In this document: positions 9,623 through 20,658 of the stretch, piece after piece | Numbering within the stretch: position 1 is the stretch's first letter | Layout: every line of letters begins with the position of its first letter | Made by a program: the position numbers and the translations under genes | Assembly (NCBI GenBank): GCA_033030425.1 | Contig: JAUFSD010000001.1 | Coordinates: 2,976,001-3,040,000 of the forward strand | DNA: 64,000 nt | DNA from: Verpa conica | Taxonomy: Eukaryota; Ascomycota; Pezizomycetes; Pezizales; Morchellaceae | Direction: 5' to 3' | The notes under the pieces: generated by a model | Database searches by the model: none | Told to the model about the DNA's origin: nothing | Seen by the model: the letters and a program-made list of their open reading frames with translations, nothing else

Positions 9623-10270
9623 TGTGGCGGGCGGTTGGGATGGTATGGTAAAGCCTGCAGAACGGAACGGTGACAGCGACGACGACGGCGACAATGAACG
9701 GTGTTACGGCAAAAGATATTACAAGTGAAAAACTCTGTAATATTTCTTTACTAGACAATATAAACAAGACGTTGCGTCTTTAAGAAAATCCTCTGGCGAG
9801 GCCCCTCCTTATATGCTTCCCCTATTTTTCCCTTCTTACTGCTTCCCAAATAACCTCAACGCCAAAGAAAACTTTTCCACTCTAAACTAAATTTCCCCCA
9901 CTGTTTCTGTTGGATATGTCATATCCAACAGAAAGGTATCTTTCCCATACAAACCGCATACAAAGTGTACAAAGAGCTCCTGGGGTCATACGATAACGTT
10001 ACGTAAATTCCGAGACTACCATGAGGGGCCGTCGGCCCGGAGAACCTTATTGCCAGAGACACAAACCCCCATCAACCTCGCGTGCGCGGATACGAGTCTT
10101 CCCGCGCCCATTATTCCCTTTCCGTTAAACCGCTCACAATGCGCGCATTCAATCGACTCGATCGCCTAGTGGGGGCAAGGTCGAAGGTGACTCTCTTGCT
10201 GGGGTGTGGTCCGGTTTTGGTCTTGTTTCGTGCGACGGTGGCGTTGGTATCCTCGGAGCTGCCCGCGACA
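9623..10270 (-). repeat. 5' LTR of the Gypsy element
   Basis: 648 bp, beginning TGTCGCGGGC and ending GCCCGCCACA in element orientation, so both ends carry TG/CA and a near-perfect short inverted repeat. A TATAAGG box lies at 9813-9807 (minus strand). About 35 nt downstream is GACGCAACGT (9778-9769), the likely transcript start. A perfect 12-bp palindrome, CTGTTGGATATG and its complement separated by one base, lies near 9906-9930. Coding frame continues across the first part of this LTR up to 10111. Confidence 0.92.
9769..9813 (-). promoter_or_regulatory. LTR TATA box and predicted transcript start
   Basis: Minus strand reads CATATAAGGAGGGGCC, then about 35 nt later GACGCAACGT. Spacing fits a TATA-directed start at 9778 or a few bases before it. 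The start word is the partner of the primer binding site at 9611-9622. Confidence 0.55.
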
Positions 10271-10275
10271 AATAT
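10271..10275. repeat. Target site duplication AATAT (right)
   Basis: Second copy of the 5-bp duplication, directly after the LTR end at 10270. It lies inside the transposase codons for lysine, asparagine and isoleucine (minus strand), so the insertion point in the host transposon is known to the base. Confidence 0.9.
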
Positions 10276-11770
10276 TTTTAATGGTGGTATCAATATCATT
10301 AAAAATAATAAAAGAATTGATAAGAGCTGTATCAAGGCACCAAAAAAAAATAGGGAACCAAGTTCTAAATGTAGTAAGCTGTGTATTATAATAGGTACGA
10401 TACTGATCAGCAATATCCACTCCTCCCATGTGGTGGTTATAGTCATTAATGACAATAGGGATTTTGATTTTCTTTTTATGTTCTTCTCCAAACTCTTCTC
10501 TAGCCCTCTTGTGGTTTTTGCTCTTTGCACCAGGCCTATTTCTCTCCTTTAAAATCTCGGCTTCTTCTCCCTTTAACTGATGAATAGTAGTCATCATAGT
10601 TACAGGAGCATTATCAAACCAGAGTAGAATTCCCACTCCATTTATTATCATGCCTGCTTTAAAATGATATGGGAGTTTTCCAACATCCTTTTTAGGGATT
10701 GCAAGGACAGTAGGGAAATCTCGAGAGCTTGTTTTAGCTGTACCAGATACTCCTATGTGTAGGCAGTCTCTTAGATAGACAAGAAGAGGAAGGCTTGTAT
10801 AGTAATTATCCAAATACAAGTGCCAGGTTTTTCGTTTGGGTAGCTTATTAGCTAAATAGCATACTACCTCACCAGTAGAAGTAAGGCTCTCGATTGCAGG
10901 TACTGGATCAGGCCCAACTTGATTAGAAGTAGGGTGGAAATCCCATATATAGCCATGGTCTGCAATACAATGGAACTTGAACCCTCTTTCAATTGGTTTA
11001 CTGGGCATTTTGTAGGTATCTAGGGAGCGGCCAGTGCAGCGAATCATGGCTTCATCAATACTAATATTGGAGGAAGGCATCCTGAGAGACTGGCAGGAGT
11101 GGCGCAATTGATTTAATAAAGGATCTAATTTCCCATGCCATAAACGGCGACCTTCTGGAGTGTGCTTAGGTATATCTATAGCTGAGATATGGAGGTAGCG
11201 CTTGATCTGCTGGAATCGATTGAGGGTAATATATTTGGTAAAAGGATGGGTAGGGTGGAGCCCATCATGCTTCCAATAATCCTCTACTGCAGGTGCTGAA
11301 AATATTCCCATATATATGCAAACTCCAATCCATAACTTAAGCTCTAGTGGGTTAACGTCCACCCATGGTCTACCAGCTATTATAGAGTCTCCTCGTTTTG
11401 ATTTAGAATAAGCATTGGTGTTGGTAGCTATGGTTCTAAAGAGGGAATCTGTAAAGTAGAATTTGAATACAGCAGAGGGGGCAATGTTCTTTAAACCATG
11501 CATTGCAGGCGGTAATCGGTTATATGCTGAGTGTATAGGGTACTCCTCTTCCATAGGTGTGAAATCAGGGACTTTGGGAAGCCTAGCTTCCAGGGAAGTG
11601 GGGATATGTGGTGGGGGTGGGGGTGAGTGATTTTCCGTGATCAAGCGATTTTTCCTTTTCCTAAGCTTATTGAAAGGCCTGATAGCATTGGATAATTGCA
11701 AGCTTCTGGGATCTCGTAGAATGGGATGTGAGGTATTTTCTAGGCGTGGGCGCAAGGCTCTAGCTGCCAT
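10271..11770 (-). pseudogene. piggyBac transposase, N-terminal and catalytic part (split)
   Basis: DDE transposase that would excise and reinsert the piggyBac-like element in the nucleus. The frame starts at ATG 11770 and gives 500 codons up to the retroelement insertion. All three catalytic aspartates are visible in family context: SIDEAMIRCTGRS, LYLDNYYTSLPL and MGGVDIADQYR. The PWVDVNPLELKLWIGVCIYM segment is also typical. The reading frame runs on into LTR sequence and stops at 10166, so the present protein carries about 35 foreign residues and lacks the C-terminal cysteine-rich domain. No stop or shift is visible before the insertion point, so the gene was probably intact when the retroelement landed. 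Confidence 0.88.
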
Positions 11771-12170
11771 ATTGGAGATGCTAGATGTAATTTAGAAAAA
11801 GTGGGCGAAATTTTGATGCCAATAATTGAGGCGGCGATTCTGCAATGAGTACTGTGTTTTATATATCGTACAGTAGACAGAATGAAAGAGGAGAAGCAGG
11901 AGATTAAAATAAGTCCTTACTCGAAGGAATCGGAGCAAAACTGGTGGAAAACGTGTATATATAAAGAAGTGGTTGTGGTAGATGGTTGTGATGGAGGAGG
12001 TCTATTTTGCCCCAACTTCACAAGTAGTTTTTATAGTCAAAAAAAATCGAAAAAATTAAACCCAAAAAACAGATTATAGGTCATCTAAGCGACATGATGT
12101 TAAGGACACAGTTGCAGGACCATAGGGGGGTGTTGCATTATTGGCTAGAAATTGTGTTGGTTGCAATGAG
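11771..12170. other. piggyBac 5' non-coding region
   Basis: Between the transposase start and the right terminal repeat. It contains A/T-rich tracts but no gene of its own and presumably held the transposase promoter. Confidence 0.5.
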
Positions 12171-12220
12171 AATTCGCACGGATTTTCGTGCGAAATCGCG
12201 TTGCTACAGACCATGGGATA
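12171..12220 (-). repeat. Right terminal inverted repeat of piggyBac-like element
   Basis: Its reverse complement matches the left repeat from ATCCCATGGTCTGTA through the GCACG hairpin arms, with a 2-nt insertion (GTAGCAACG versus GTAACG) and a few substitutions. This places the transposon's right boundary about 400 bp upstream of the transposase start. Confidence 0.8.
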
Positions 12221-14524
12221 AGTTCCGTGGGATAAACCGTTATCTAGGCGCAAAAGCCGGGGTTTAGAGCGTTCTGAGATATACGCGTATGTGTCTGCTG
12301 TGGTATCAGAGCTCTCTACTCTAGGCCAGGTTCTTGGGAGATTCGGCATACCAGAAACGGCGCGAGAGTTTCAGGAGGGAGTTGATGTGGTACGGCGGGG
12401 CTTCCCGAGCGACCGTTGAGCGAGGATTTGGTTCACACACCCAACCGAACCTACTGTTCCTGGTCACTATCCGAACAGCCGGTACACAGCCACAATTCAT
12501 GGTGTTTTATATTACGAGACCTATTCATATAGAGAACCACTTTATCGACTTATATAAATAGCCTGGCTGGGTTGTGGGGGTTCTTGGAAGGGTTCACTTA
12601 AGAGGTGCCAAGATCCGAGATTTATATGTGATCTTGGCGTTTTTGACTAAATCTTTAATCCAGCTTCTAAGCTACACCACTACTCTGATAATTAGGCCTA
12701 ATTTTATCCATTTAAATATCAATAGATCCATCATAACTCCAAATTTTAGTGTGTTTTGGCGTTTGTATAATATATGGCCGAGAATTATAGCTTAGTGTAC
12801 ACATGTGAGGCTTGTTCCCTAATCAAAACGAAGATACTCGTCTAGAATGAGAACCAAGAAACAGGAGTTGTGGTTTTATAGCGGAATATCTGTGCACGAC
12901 ACCTTACCCGGATTCTTATTCTGTAGCTCATCACCCAAAGTGCTCCTCATCACTGTACGGTGGCTCGGGGATGGGGCCAGCAAATATACTATACATGTAG
13001 TTATCTACCCCACCAACTGGTAAGGACGAGGTTGGAATGAGGGCTGCTTGGCTAACAAGATCACTCTCAGCCACACTTTTTTTTGACATCTTAGCGTGAT
13101 TAGTCCTTGTAGGCTGGGACAGATAAGCTTTTAGCCAGTGAGCAGCCACTTACCTAATCTAATACGTATCAATTGTGCATACCGTCATATTTCAACACCG
13201 CCTTCTCGATGTCTTCCTCGCAGATACTTTAACTAGATTCATAAGTGAGCATGCGACTAGCACATCTCCCCCCAGCTACTTATGATTGACTGATATTTGT
13301 GCATAGGACTGGGCGCATAAACGTCACTACCGTTCGTGGAATTGGGAGATGGAGTGCTTCCTAAAAGTAACAGGCTCTAGAGACTACGTTCAAACTGGAC
13401 AAAATTCAACTACGGATTACGTACCCTTGGGAAAACCCTCGTAGGTCCTTCCTGAGAGAAGCAACTACAGCTCAGGTCACCACACCTTAGGTTGAGTATT
13501 CCACCATCTATGCATTGTGCAAGCGCAGGATATCCAGGGTCATTTCTGCTCGTGATGGCTTCTAGTTTGCCTTAGCCTGGCGCACCCGGTTTGACAAGCC
13601 ACTTTCAGAATTGTGCTTTTCAAGAACTTTATATTGAAAAGAATATAAGACGAACCTTGTCCCACTTTGCGGCGTGGGCTTGAACCATGCAGCCTAAAGT
13701 GCACTTTAAAAGTACAGTTGCACCTCACGATCCCGGGTCTCAATATGCCGGGCCCCTTACTGCTCCGTACGAAATACCCCGGCCAAAACATATTTTCTAT
13801 CCCAGGTTCTTTGTAAAACTTACTACTCCGTACGAAATCCTCTTGATTTTTGGCATTCGGTATATCGAAGTGCGACTAAGTTCGATCCTCGCTAAAAAAC
13901 TGACCCTAGGAAGGTTTCAGCCACCAAAGGCTCGGGACTTGCTACGAGAGTCGGGCATATATACACCGTAAGCTCTTGACTAACCCACTATATCCGTGCA
14001 GGGATGCTATTTCCCTCACTAATAATTCTTGAGGCTCAACTTAAAGCTTGAGGCATTGGCGAGCGGACCAATCTACTCTAGGGTAGCACCGAGCCTTTCA
14101 GAGCTAGCCGTGGAGATTTAACCCTTACAACGGAGATAGTGGATTCATCTATAGTACCTGGACTGTTATATCTTTCAACTCCGCTTTCGCGTGTGGTTGC
14201 ATGAAGAGCAAGGGGCCACTGGCAGGAATAGGTAGCACAAAGACATGGATATCAGGAATAAGTGTGCAGGGTGTTGGTGTTACCAATTGTGGGCAAAAAT
14301 ATCAACAGTGTATGACTAGCACTTTAAGTTGGGGGATTCCCACTTAAATCTATTCTCTAGTACAGAAATTATATCTATCACTCACACCGCTCACGGCACA
14401 CCCTCATAGTACATTTCTACTATATCCTTAGCCCATTCTCCTGTACACGGAAAGTGTGTGCTCACGCCTCTCACCGCTCACAACACAAAGCCTTGTTCCA
14501 AGCAAAGGTCCTATTCCTTCAGCG
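12221..14524. other. Gene-poor region
   Basis: No gene could be supported. A 72-codon minus-strand frame at 13149-12931 (MAAHWLKAYLSQPT at its start) has no recognisable domain. A direct repeat of about 20 bp, TACTGCTCCGTACGAAAT near 13758 and TACTACTCCGTACGAAAT near 13821, lies 63 bp apart. The last 200 bases before 14525 are the likely promoter and leader of the membrane protein gene. Confidence 0.45.
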
Positions 14525-16351
14525 ATGGGTAGAGGAACGGAATACACTTCGCTCAAAACCGACAGTCTAGCGGACTCTCCAAAGGGGGGAAACTGGAGAA
14601 ATTCAACATCAACACTACATGTAGTCCCGAGTGCCGAACCGATAGCCACTTCCCCATGGGGCATCCACTGGTCCAAGCCAGCCTCGGCTCTATGTCTCTT
14701 GGTTATCAGCATTGGATGTGCTATCGGACACCACATGTTCTATTTAATGCAGGATGGAACAGAAGCTGAACACCAGGCGTGGACCACTCGTGTTGGGACA
14801 GGTCTTGCCTACCTCCTAGGGTTCTCTCTTGCTGCAATAGTGGCGATATCGCGCGAGCAGTGGGTCTGGCGCGACCTTCGTACTCAATTTTATACCCTGA
14901 ATAGCATCGATGCAATGTTTAGTGTCACCTTCAATATAACCCGCTTTTTCAATATCGATATGTTACTATCAGCAAAAATTTCGACGGCGATGGCGGTTGC
15001 AAAATGGCTTTTCCCTCTCTTAACGATCTTTACACCGAGTAGTATATCAGTAGTTCTGCAACCAAATACTACCGAGTTTAACTGCACCGTCCCGTACCTA
15101 GACTTTGGTTATGATTCCCCCACGCCTTATAGTGGAGGTATTAAATACTACCTCCACCTTGTAAAATACGGAACGCTGGACTATCTCAGCCCTAGCCCTG
15201 AGGCAAGCAGGATTTTTATGGTGCCAGCATTCTCCGGAAAATCCATACCCGCTGGCGACATGAAACCATTCGAGCCGATGGGGGAAGATAAGTGTAATGT
15301 CAGCTGTAGCTACTCAGTCGAATTCAAAGCGCCGGCGGTCCAATGCACTTCGATAGATCCTACAAGCATACCAGTATATCCAAGTTGGAATTTTCCCGAC
15401 TGCGGATCTCCATTAAACAATACCGAGCTAGACGTGCTCTTATTTCAGGCGGGTAACTTTACCGGAAATGCCTTCTGGGTCTTGAGCACTATACCAGGAG
15501 AGCCAGATGAATATATAGCATGTCGTAAGCAACAAGCCTACAGATGTCAAACCACCGTAGCCCACTACTCGGTTAAACAAGATGTTCAAGGCGGTCAGTT
15601 TATAGAGCCTACTATAACCTCTTTTAATAACCTGTACACTATGGAGAGTGACTATTCATCCAGTGGTTATAATATGAGCAAGCACGCAGGCTTATCACTG
15701 TATGACACAATTTTCGGTACACTGGGGGGCATCCTGACTCGGAATTCCCTCGCCAATGCTACCGAAAGTGACTGGGAGAAGCCTCCAGCACTTTACACGT
15801 CTACAAAACTTGCATCAACCACACTGGCGGGGAGAAATGGAAGTATTACGTCGTCCTTGGGGCCAGATATTGAAAAAATGGCGCAAAAGATGGTTATCTC
15901 GTTGCTTTCCGATCCATACATCTACTACTCCACCAACACAACAACCAATTGCACCTCAACAAAAATGCTAAAGATCTACAGATACAACTCATTCATTCTT
16001 CTGGTCACATATTCAACTGCAATAGGCGTTTCCGGCCTCATAGTGATATTGGGAATTGTGGCTCTTATAAAGAACGGTGTAGCAAGCGATACCTCCTTCT
16101 CAACTATTCTTCGAACGTCGCGGAATCAAACGCTTGATCGGGAGCTGGTGGGTAGTTGTTTAGGTGGAAGCCCTTTGCCAAAAAAGCTTGGAAATTTGAA
16201 GCTCAGGTTTGGAGAACTGCATAAGGATGTCTATGGAGAGTCGCTGGGATATAAGAATGGGTATATGCATGATGAAGCTCATCACGTGGCAATGGGTGTT
16301 GAAGGGAAGGATGTTGTGTCATCGCTTCAGAAAGGGGGGCGGTATTATTAG
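14525..16351 (+). CDS. Fungal multi-pass membrane protein, unknown function
   Basis: Single-exon gene of 608 residues; the ATG at 14525 is chosen because the upstream extension of the frame has no ATG. It has the layout of a Pezizomycotina-specific family often labelled formylmethionine-deformylase-like without evidence for that activity. The layout is a serine-rich cytoplasmic N-terminus, helices near residues 50-75 (SALCLLVISIGCAIGHHMF) and 85-110 (GTGLAYLLGFSLAAIVAI), the conserved LNSIDAMFSVTFN stretch, a third helix with WLFPLLTIFTPSSISV, and a large extracellular region with several N-glycosylation sequons (NTT, NCT, NNT) and paired cysteines. A last helix (VTYSTAIGVSGLIVILGIVA) near residue 520 precedes a cytoplasmic tail. 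The GHH-and-W pattern in helix one to two is typical. Biochemical role is unknown. Confidence 0.85.
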   Translation: MGRGTEYTSLKTDSLADSPKGGNWRNSTSTLHVVPSAEPIATSPWGIHWSKPASALCLLVISIGCAIGHHMFYLMQDGTEAEHQAWTTRVGTGLAYLLGFSLAAIVAISREQWVWRDLRTQFYTLNSIDAMFSVTFNITRFFNIDMLLSAKISTAMAVAKWLFPLLTIFTPSSISVVLQPNTTEFNCTVPYLDFGYDSPTPYSGGIKYYLHLVKYGTLDYLSPSPEASRIFMVPAFSGKSIPAGDMKPFEPMGEDKCNVSCSYSVEFKAPAVQCTSIDPTSIPVYPSWNFPDCGSPLNNTELDVLLFQAGNFTGNAFWVLSTIPGEPDEYIACRKQQAYRCQTTVAHYSVKQDVQGGQFIEPTITSFNNLYTMESDYSSSGYNMSKHAGLSLYDTIFGTLGGILTRNSLANATESDWEKPPALYTSTKLASTTLAGRNGSITSSLGPDIEKMAQKMVISLLSDPYIYYSTNTTTNCTSTKMLKIYRYNSFILLVTYSTAIGVSGLIVILGIVALIKNGVASDTSFSTILRTSRNQTLDRELVGSCLGGSPLPKKLGNLKLRFGELHKDVYGESLGYKNGYMHDEAHHVAMGVEGKDVVSSLQKGGRYY

Positions 16352-18190
16352 TAATTTATTCTTGCATAGATAGTGTATTTATATCTATTGTGCTTAGTTT
16401 ATTGCTGTTTTTCTTTGCTTAGGAGTCACTTTCGGAATACTTGGGTTTTATGGTTTCGTTTGTATATTTTTATATGTTGGTACTGTCTCAAGTGAAGTAT
16501 TCACTTAAGGTTATTCAAGGGGAACGTCTTTTCGCTCAAAAGCCGGGGGCTCCATCACAGCTGATAGTCCTTATTTTTGTCGTCTGGTAAATCTACTGGG
16601 GTTAGATTAGACGGTATGCGGCTCGGCTGACCGCTTCTGAAATTGGTCTTTTATATATTTGGGATCGAGCCTATAGAAAAAAAGCATATTTCTAGGCGCA
16701 AACTTTGGGGCTGCAACTCATTTTACTTGATAAAAAATACATGGGGCTTTTTCTATACCATATCGTTAATTTATTACTCCAATTAAAAGTCATAGAGGCC
16801 TTGGAGCTATGTCACATTTATGCCTTCGTACAACATAAATAGAAGTTTTATGCTACTGAGTCTATAATGTGTCTGGATCTCGGGTAACAGCTACAGCGTG
16901 ATCGCCCTTTAAGGGATCAGATTATCTCTTGGATCAGTCTTTGTCATAACCTCGATTTTCCAGCGTTACTACCCAACGACTAGCTATATAACCCATTGAA
17001 CCTATAATGATCATAGTCTAGATGCTCTAGCATAATTCCTGCAATATCTAGAGGTGTTGTGGTTGGGGTATATCATTGAAAGACCGGTGTCGAACTGTTG
17101 CGTGTGACGGTTTAAGGGATAGTCGCCTTGTAAGGGTACGCACTCTCGACCAGACAGGGATTACTTTTTATGTGGTGAGCCATTTCTATAAGGATATAAT
17201 ACTACTCTAATTTCGTATCCTTATAAGGTGATCTCGCTGTACTGTGCCTTTAATAACTCACTAGACTATCAATCCATTGAAGTGCATCTACTACCGTATG
17301 TTGATTTTCCATATCGTTACACTGAGCGAGGATGTTGGCGGTTGAAGGGTCTAAAATGGCCAGCGCACGGCAGTCCTCAAGCACATCTACACTTCCGAAC
17401 TCATTATCATTGTTATCGCCGCCTTCACTAATATCAGCCTCAGATGGCAGATGAAAGTCATTTCTAAAACTAACACCAAGTGTTTGGTTTACGCCTGGCG
17501 GTGGCAACGGCTTCATAATAGAGACCTATGTCGAGCCGGCATCTTGCGAAGATAAGAAAACTTAAAGTACGGTTCGAGAGGCGCTGTAATTCTGCTAGCG
17601 GGACAAGTGAGGCAGGATCAATTTCTTTCTACTATGTATCAAATGGATATAGAGAAATTATATGATAGCGGAGCATTGGTTTCATTGTATGGAGAGTCTT
17701 GGTTTTATGTAATGGAGTGCAGTCATATTATATGATAATATTCCATCATAGCTTGGGATGGTAGATCTCCGGATAGTGAAAGGTTAGCTACCGGCACCGA
17801 GGTTGGTACGGTATCCCAAACATGATGAATCTAGCTGTGAATCTCATGGATTTAAGACTCAATATAGAGCAAAGAGAGTGCTAGTTTTACAGCTTATATT
17901 AAGTAATGAAAGAGCCTGAACCATGTGAAAAGATTTCATTATGAGTAGTGACATAAGTGGAGTTCTACTCTAATCTATCTTTAAGAACATCAAGCGCCAA
18001 TGAGCTTGCATACTTTTTCAATATCAGAGACAGGGCGGTCTGCGAGTGGTTGACCGCATACTCCCCCGTAGAACTGCTTAATACGGAAGCACCTTGATGA
18101 GCCTATATAATATAGCTATTAATATACTTTCTTGAGGTTGTTATCTTTTGGGTAGTTGTCTTACCTTGGAACTTAATCAAGATTTCTGCA
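16352..18190. other. AT-rich intergenic region
   Basis: No gene supported. An 88-codon minus-strand frame (17516-17250, acidic middle with GGDNNDNEFGSVDVLED) is open but has no domain, splice signals or neighbours that would confirm it. Confidence 0.4.
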
Positions 18191-18541
18191 TACTGTTCGT
18201 CTTGGGGCGATTCGGTGCGGTTCCTAAAGTTATGGACCCGCCCTGGCCGGGGGACGGGCTGGGGCGGTTCCCCACTGGGGAGAGTCGTACTTCTGCGCCA
18301 ATATGCATATAATGTCATTCATACGCCTCTCATACGACTCCCGCAGTGCTTTAGAATCGAATTGTAGTCCCCAAGGGCTGTATATATCGATTTCGCTGTA
18401 ATTGGGGCCCTAATGTGCATGGTCCTCCCCCAGTCCTTTGCTCTAAATCCGAAACCGCCCCGCCCTGTGGAGCGGTTCGGGACCATTTCTTGGCGCGGTT
18501 CCCCGGGGAGTTTGGGGACTGAGTCCCCATGACGAACAATA
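18191..18541. mobile_element. hAT-like MITE (non-autonomous)
   Basis: Terminal inverted repeats of 17 bp: TACTGTTCGTCTTGGGG at 18191-18207 and, inverted, TATTGTTCGTCATGGGG at 18541-18525 (two mismatches). The flanks are TTTCTGCA (18183-18190) and CTTCTGCA (18542-18549), a 7/8 match fitting the 8-bp duplications made by hAT transposases. The 351-bp interior is GC-rich with repeated GCGGTTCC words and no transposase. Confidence 0.72.
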
Positions 18542-18549
18542 CTTCTGCA

Positions 18550-20336
18550 AGGGACTCAATCTCACTTTCTAACCACCCTGTACATACCAAACCTGCTCTG
18601 TACCTGAGTAGTTTTATTGAAGTCTGTAGGGCCAGTATATGTGCTTCAGATGTATGGGGCTTCAAAGAAGAATTATTCTCTCAAGATACCCTAACTAGGC
18701 CTCCTATCCAGGTATCCGTCAGCTTGGAGTGGTTGGCTGAAGGCTGTGAGAGTGATGTATTGCCTACTTTCGTTTATCCTAGCGACCCGAAAAATGACTG
18801 TATTATAGACACTCTTCGTAGCTCTAGTGACAGCTGAGGAACTGAAAATTGACTCTGGGTCATCAATGCCCGATGTTGAGTGTGCTGTTCTTCTCAAGTC
18901 AAAACGGGCCAACGTGTATGTATTGATAATATTGAAAGCAAGTGTGAATTGATGTTTATTGTAGTACGAGTTAATTGAAAGAAGAGGAAAGAAAAAGAAA
19001 GAATAAGAGGGGAGAGCCCCTACTTATACAGTTTATGACGTCAATACAATGTTTGTCTTCAAAAGATAATAGTCAGGCCACGGGACCAAGGGCTAGCTAA
19101 ATACATGGGTGCAGCCACCGTGTTATTTCCCAGGTTGCTAGCCCCACACCGATAGAAAACGCACTCTTATGATGGAGCCCATAGTAGGAATCTCAGTGCC
19201 CTCTGAAAGCCAGTGACTGAGGACATACTGAAGGACTTGACTGTTTGTGATGTTGGGATTAATGATAGCCGATAATGGTGATGACGTTGATGGCTGGTGT
19301 CGATGGTGCTGGCGATGGTGAAGTTGTTGATGTGCTATCCATCGCCTAAACCGTTAGGTAGGAAGTGTAGGAAGTACTGTATTATGTAAAATGTAGGCCT
19401 GGTTCTAGGGCACAGGGTAGGGAACACTGTACCATATAATTTTGAGAAATCTACTACTCTTAGTCTTCAGGCGTTTCTGGAGTACGGCAACAAAGAGCGC
19501 CATGTATTGCTTGCTGTTATATTCTACCTCTATACCTGAGAGCGTGTTTTACCTTGAATAAATAAAATCTAGGGCTAGTTATTCGCCTTTCTGAGGAATA
19601 AATGCTAGAATTAACCTCGTAGGAGAGGCACGGCGGTCCCAGTTACCGTACCACAGAAACGCTTGAAGACTGAGTAGTTAGTTAAAGTGTCCACTAGATT
19701 TTTTGGGCCCTCTCTAACCCGATCAAGATAAGAATCCTTGCGATCAGATAGCTACTATACGTCTGATAGGAAGTGGCAACAACACCCACCTAGCGAATTT
19801 CTCGGAATTGTACGGTAGTCCCACCACGATTGAGATTAATTGTACACCCACCCTTAACTGGTTCTACGATAGAGTCTTAAAAAATTCGGAAGATATTAAC
19901 GCATGTGGCACGTGAAGAATGGTGCATAAGTAATCAAAAGAGTATTCTAGCCTGTTGATCTCCCTCATCTTTAGCTGATTATTACCCCTACTTGTTAACG
20001 ATATCTTTGTGTCTGAGAATGGGTTGATGGAGTATCTTTAATTTCCCAGCTCTAGAAAACTATAATTTAGGTTTGGCTCATTTATCTAACAAGTTCTGTG
20101 TAGAGGTATGTATATATATGTCCCGACCTCCTCGCTATTGAATTAATAACAGTATAAAGTTTATAGGAATGCATGTACGTACATGTATGAAATTCTTACC
20201 TCTACAGGCTTCTCAGCAAGCGCAACTGCACCAGGGGAGGTGTTGATAGGTACGGGCTGTACTATGCCCTATGGCTCCTATTCTATGACAATGGAAAAGT
20301 GGATTGGCCGATAACCTTAGGGTGGATAGATGTTAA
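18550..20336. other. Gene-poor region
   Basis: Only short overlapping frames on both strands, none with recognisable domains. It includes a GATGATGTTGGTG-like low-complexity patch near 19255-19330. Confidence 0.4.
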
Positions 20337-20518
20337 TTGTTATTGCTATCACCTCTGGTAACCGTTTATGTAATTCGTGAGAGATACAAGAAGAATACCT
20401 CTGGCAGCTGTTGTGGTAGGGTTTGGCCTAATCAGAAACGAATTGAACTACACCCCATATCAGCCCCCCTCTACGCTCCACCACCACCTACTCCAAACTC
20501 CTCCACCGCTACACCCCA

Positions 20519-20640
20519 CCTCTCCTTCTCCTCTTCCTTCTCCTCCTCCTCCTCCTCCTCCTCCTCATCCTCATCATCCTCATCCTCATCGTCATCATCA
20601 TCATCCTTATTCTCATCATCATCATTATCATCATCATCCT
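20519..20640 (+). repeat. TCC/TCA trinucleotide microsatellite
   Basis: About 120 bp of TCC, TCA and TCG triplets, purest as TCC at 20543-20568 and TCA from 20569 onward. It sits directly upstream of the unknown gene starting at 20659, in its probable 5' leader. Confidence 0.85.
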
Positions 20641-20658
20641 CTAGACACTATATTAGCT

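Larger units (their letters stand above)
3761..10270 (-). mobile_element. Full-length Ty3/Gypsy chromovirus retrotransposon
   Basis: A 6.5-kb LTR retrotransposon transcribed on the minus strand: 5' LTR 9623-10270, primer site 9611-9622, gag 9580-8127, -1 frameshift cassette 8139-8095, pol to 4369, polypurine tract 4425-4417, 3' LTR 4411-3761. Pol order is protease, reverse transcriptase, RNase H, integrase, chromodomain, which defines the chromovirus branch of Ty3/Gypsy. The 5-bp duplication and intact ends show one clean integration into a piggyBac-like transposon. A gag frameshift near 9150 and an early pol stop make this copy non-autonomous now. The two LTRs differ at scattered positions, densest near the 4320-4411/10180-10270 end, so the insertion is not brand new. 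Confidence 0.93.
3227..12217 (-). mobile_element. piggyBac-like DNA transposon, interrupted
   Basis: Terminal inverted repeats of about 43-46 bp begin CCCATGGTCTGTA at both ends (3227-3269 and 12171-12217) and enclose a transposase of the piggyBac (DDE_Tnp_1_7) family on the minus strand. A Ty3/Gypsy element (3761-10270) has inserted into the transposase gene. Subtracting it and one 5-bp target duplication leaves roughly 2.5 kb, normal for a complete piggyBac-type element. The expected TTAA target duplication is not present as such: the flanks read TTAT on the left and ATAA on the right, each one base from TTAA, so the exact termini are uncertain. Confidence 0.8.

Noticed and set aside
10082..10552. 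Plus-strand frame across the LTR and transposase
   Set aside because: It crosses the LTR/transposon border, so it can only be accidental; both sides are explained by minus-strand features.
12931..13149. 72-codon minus-strand frame as a gene
   Set aside because: No domain, splice signal or conserved pattern; could be a transposase remnant but nothing shows it.
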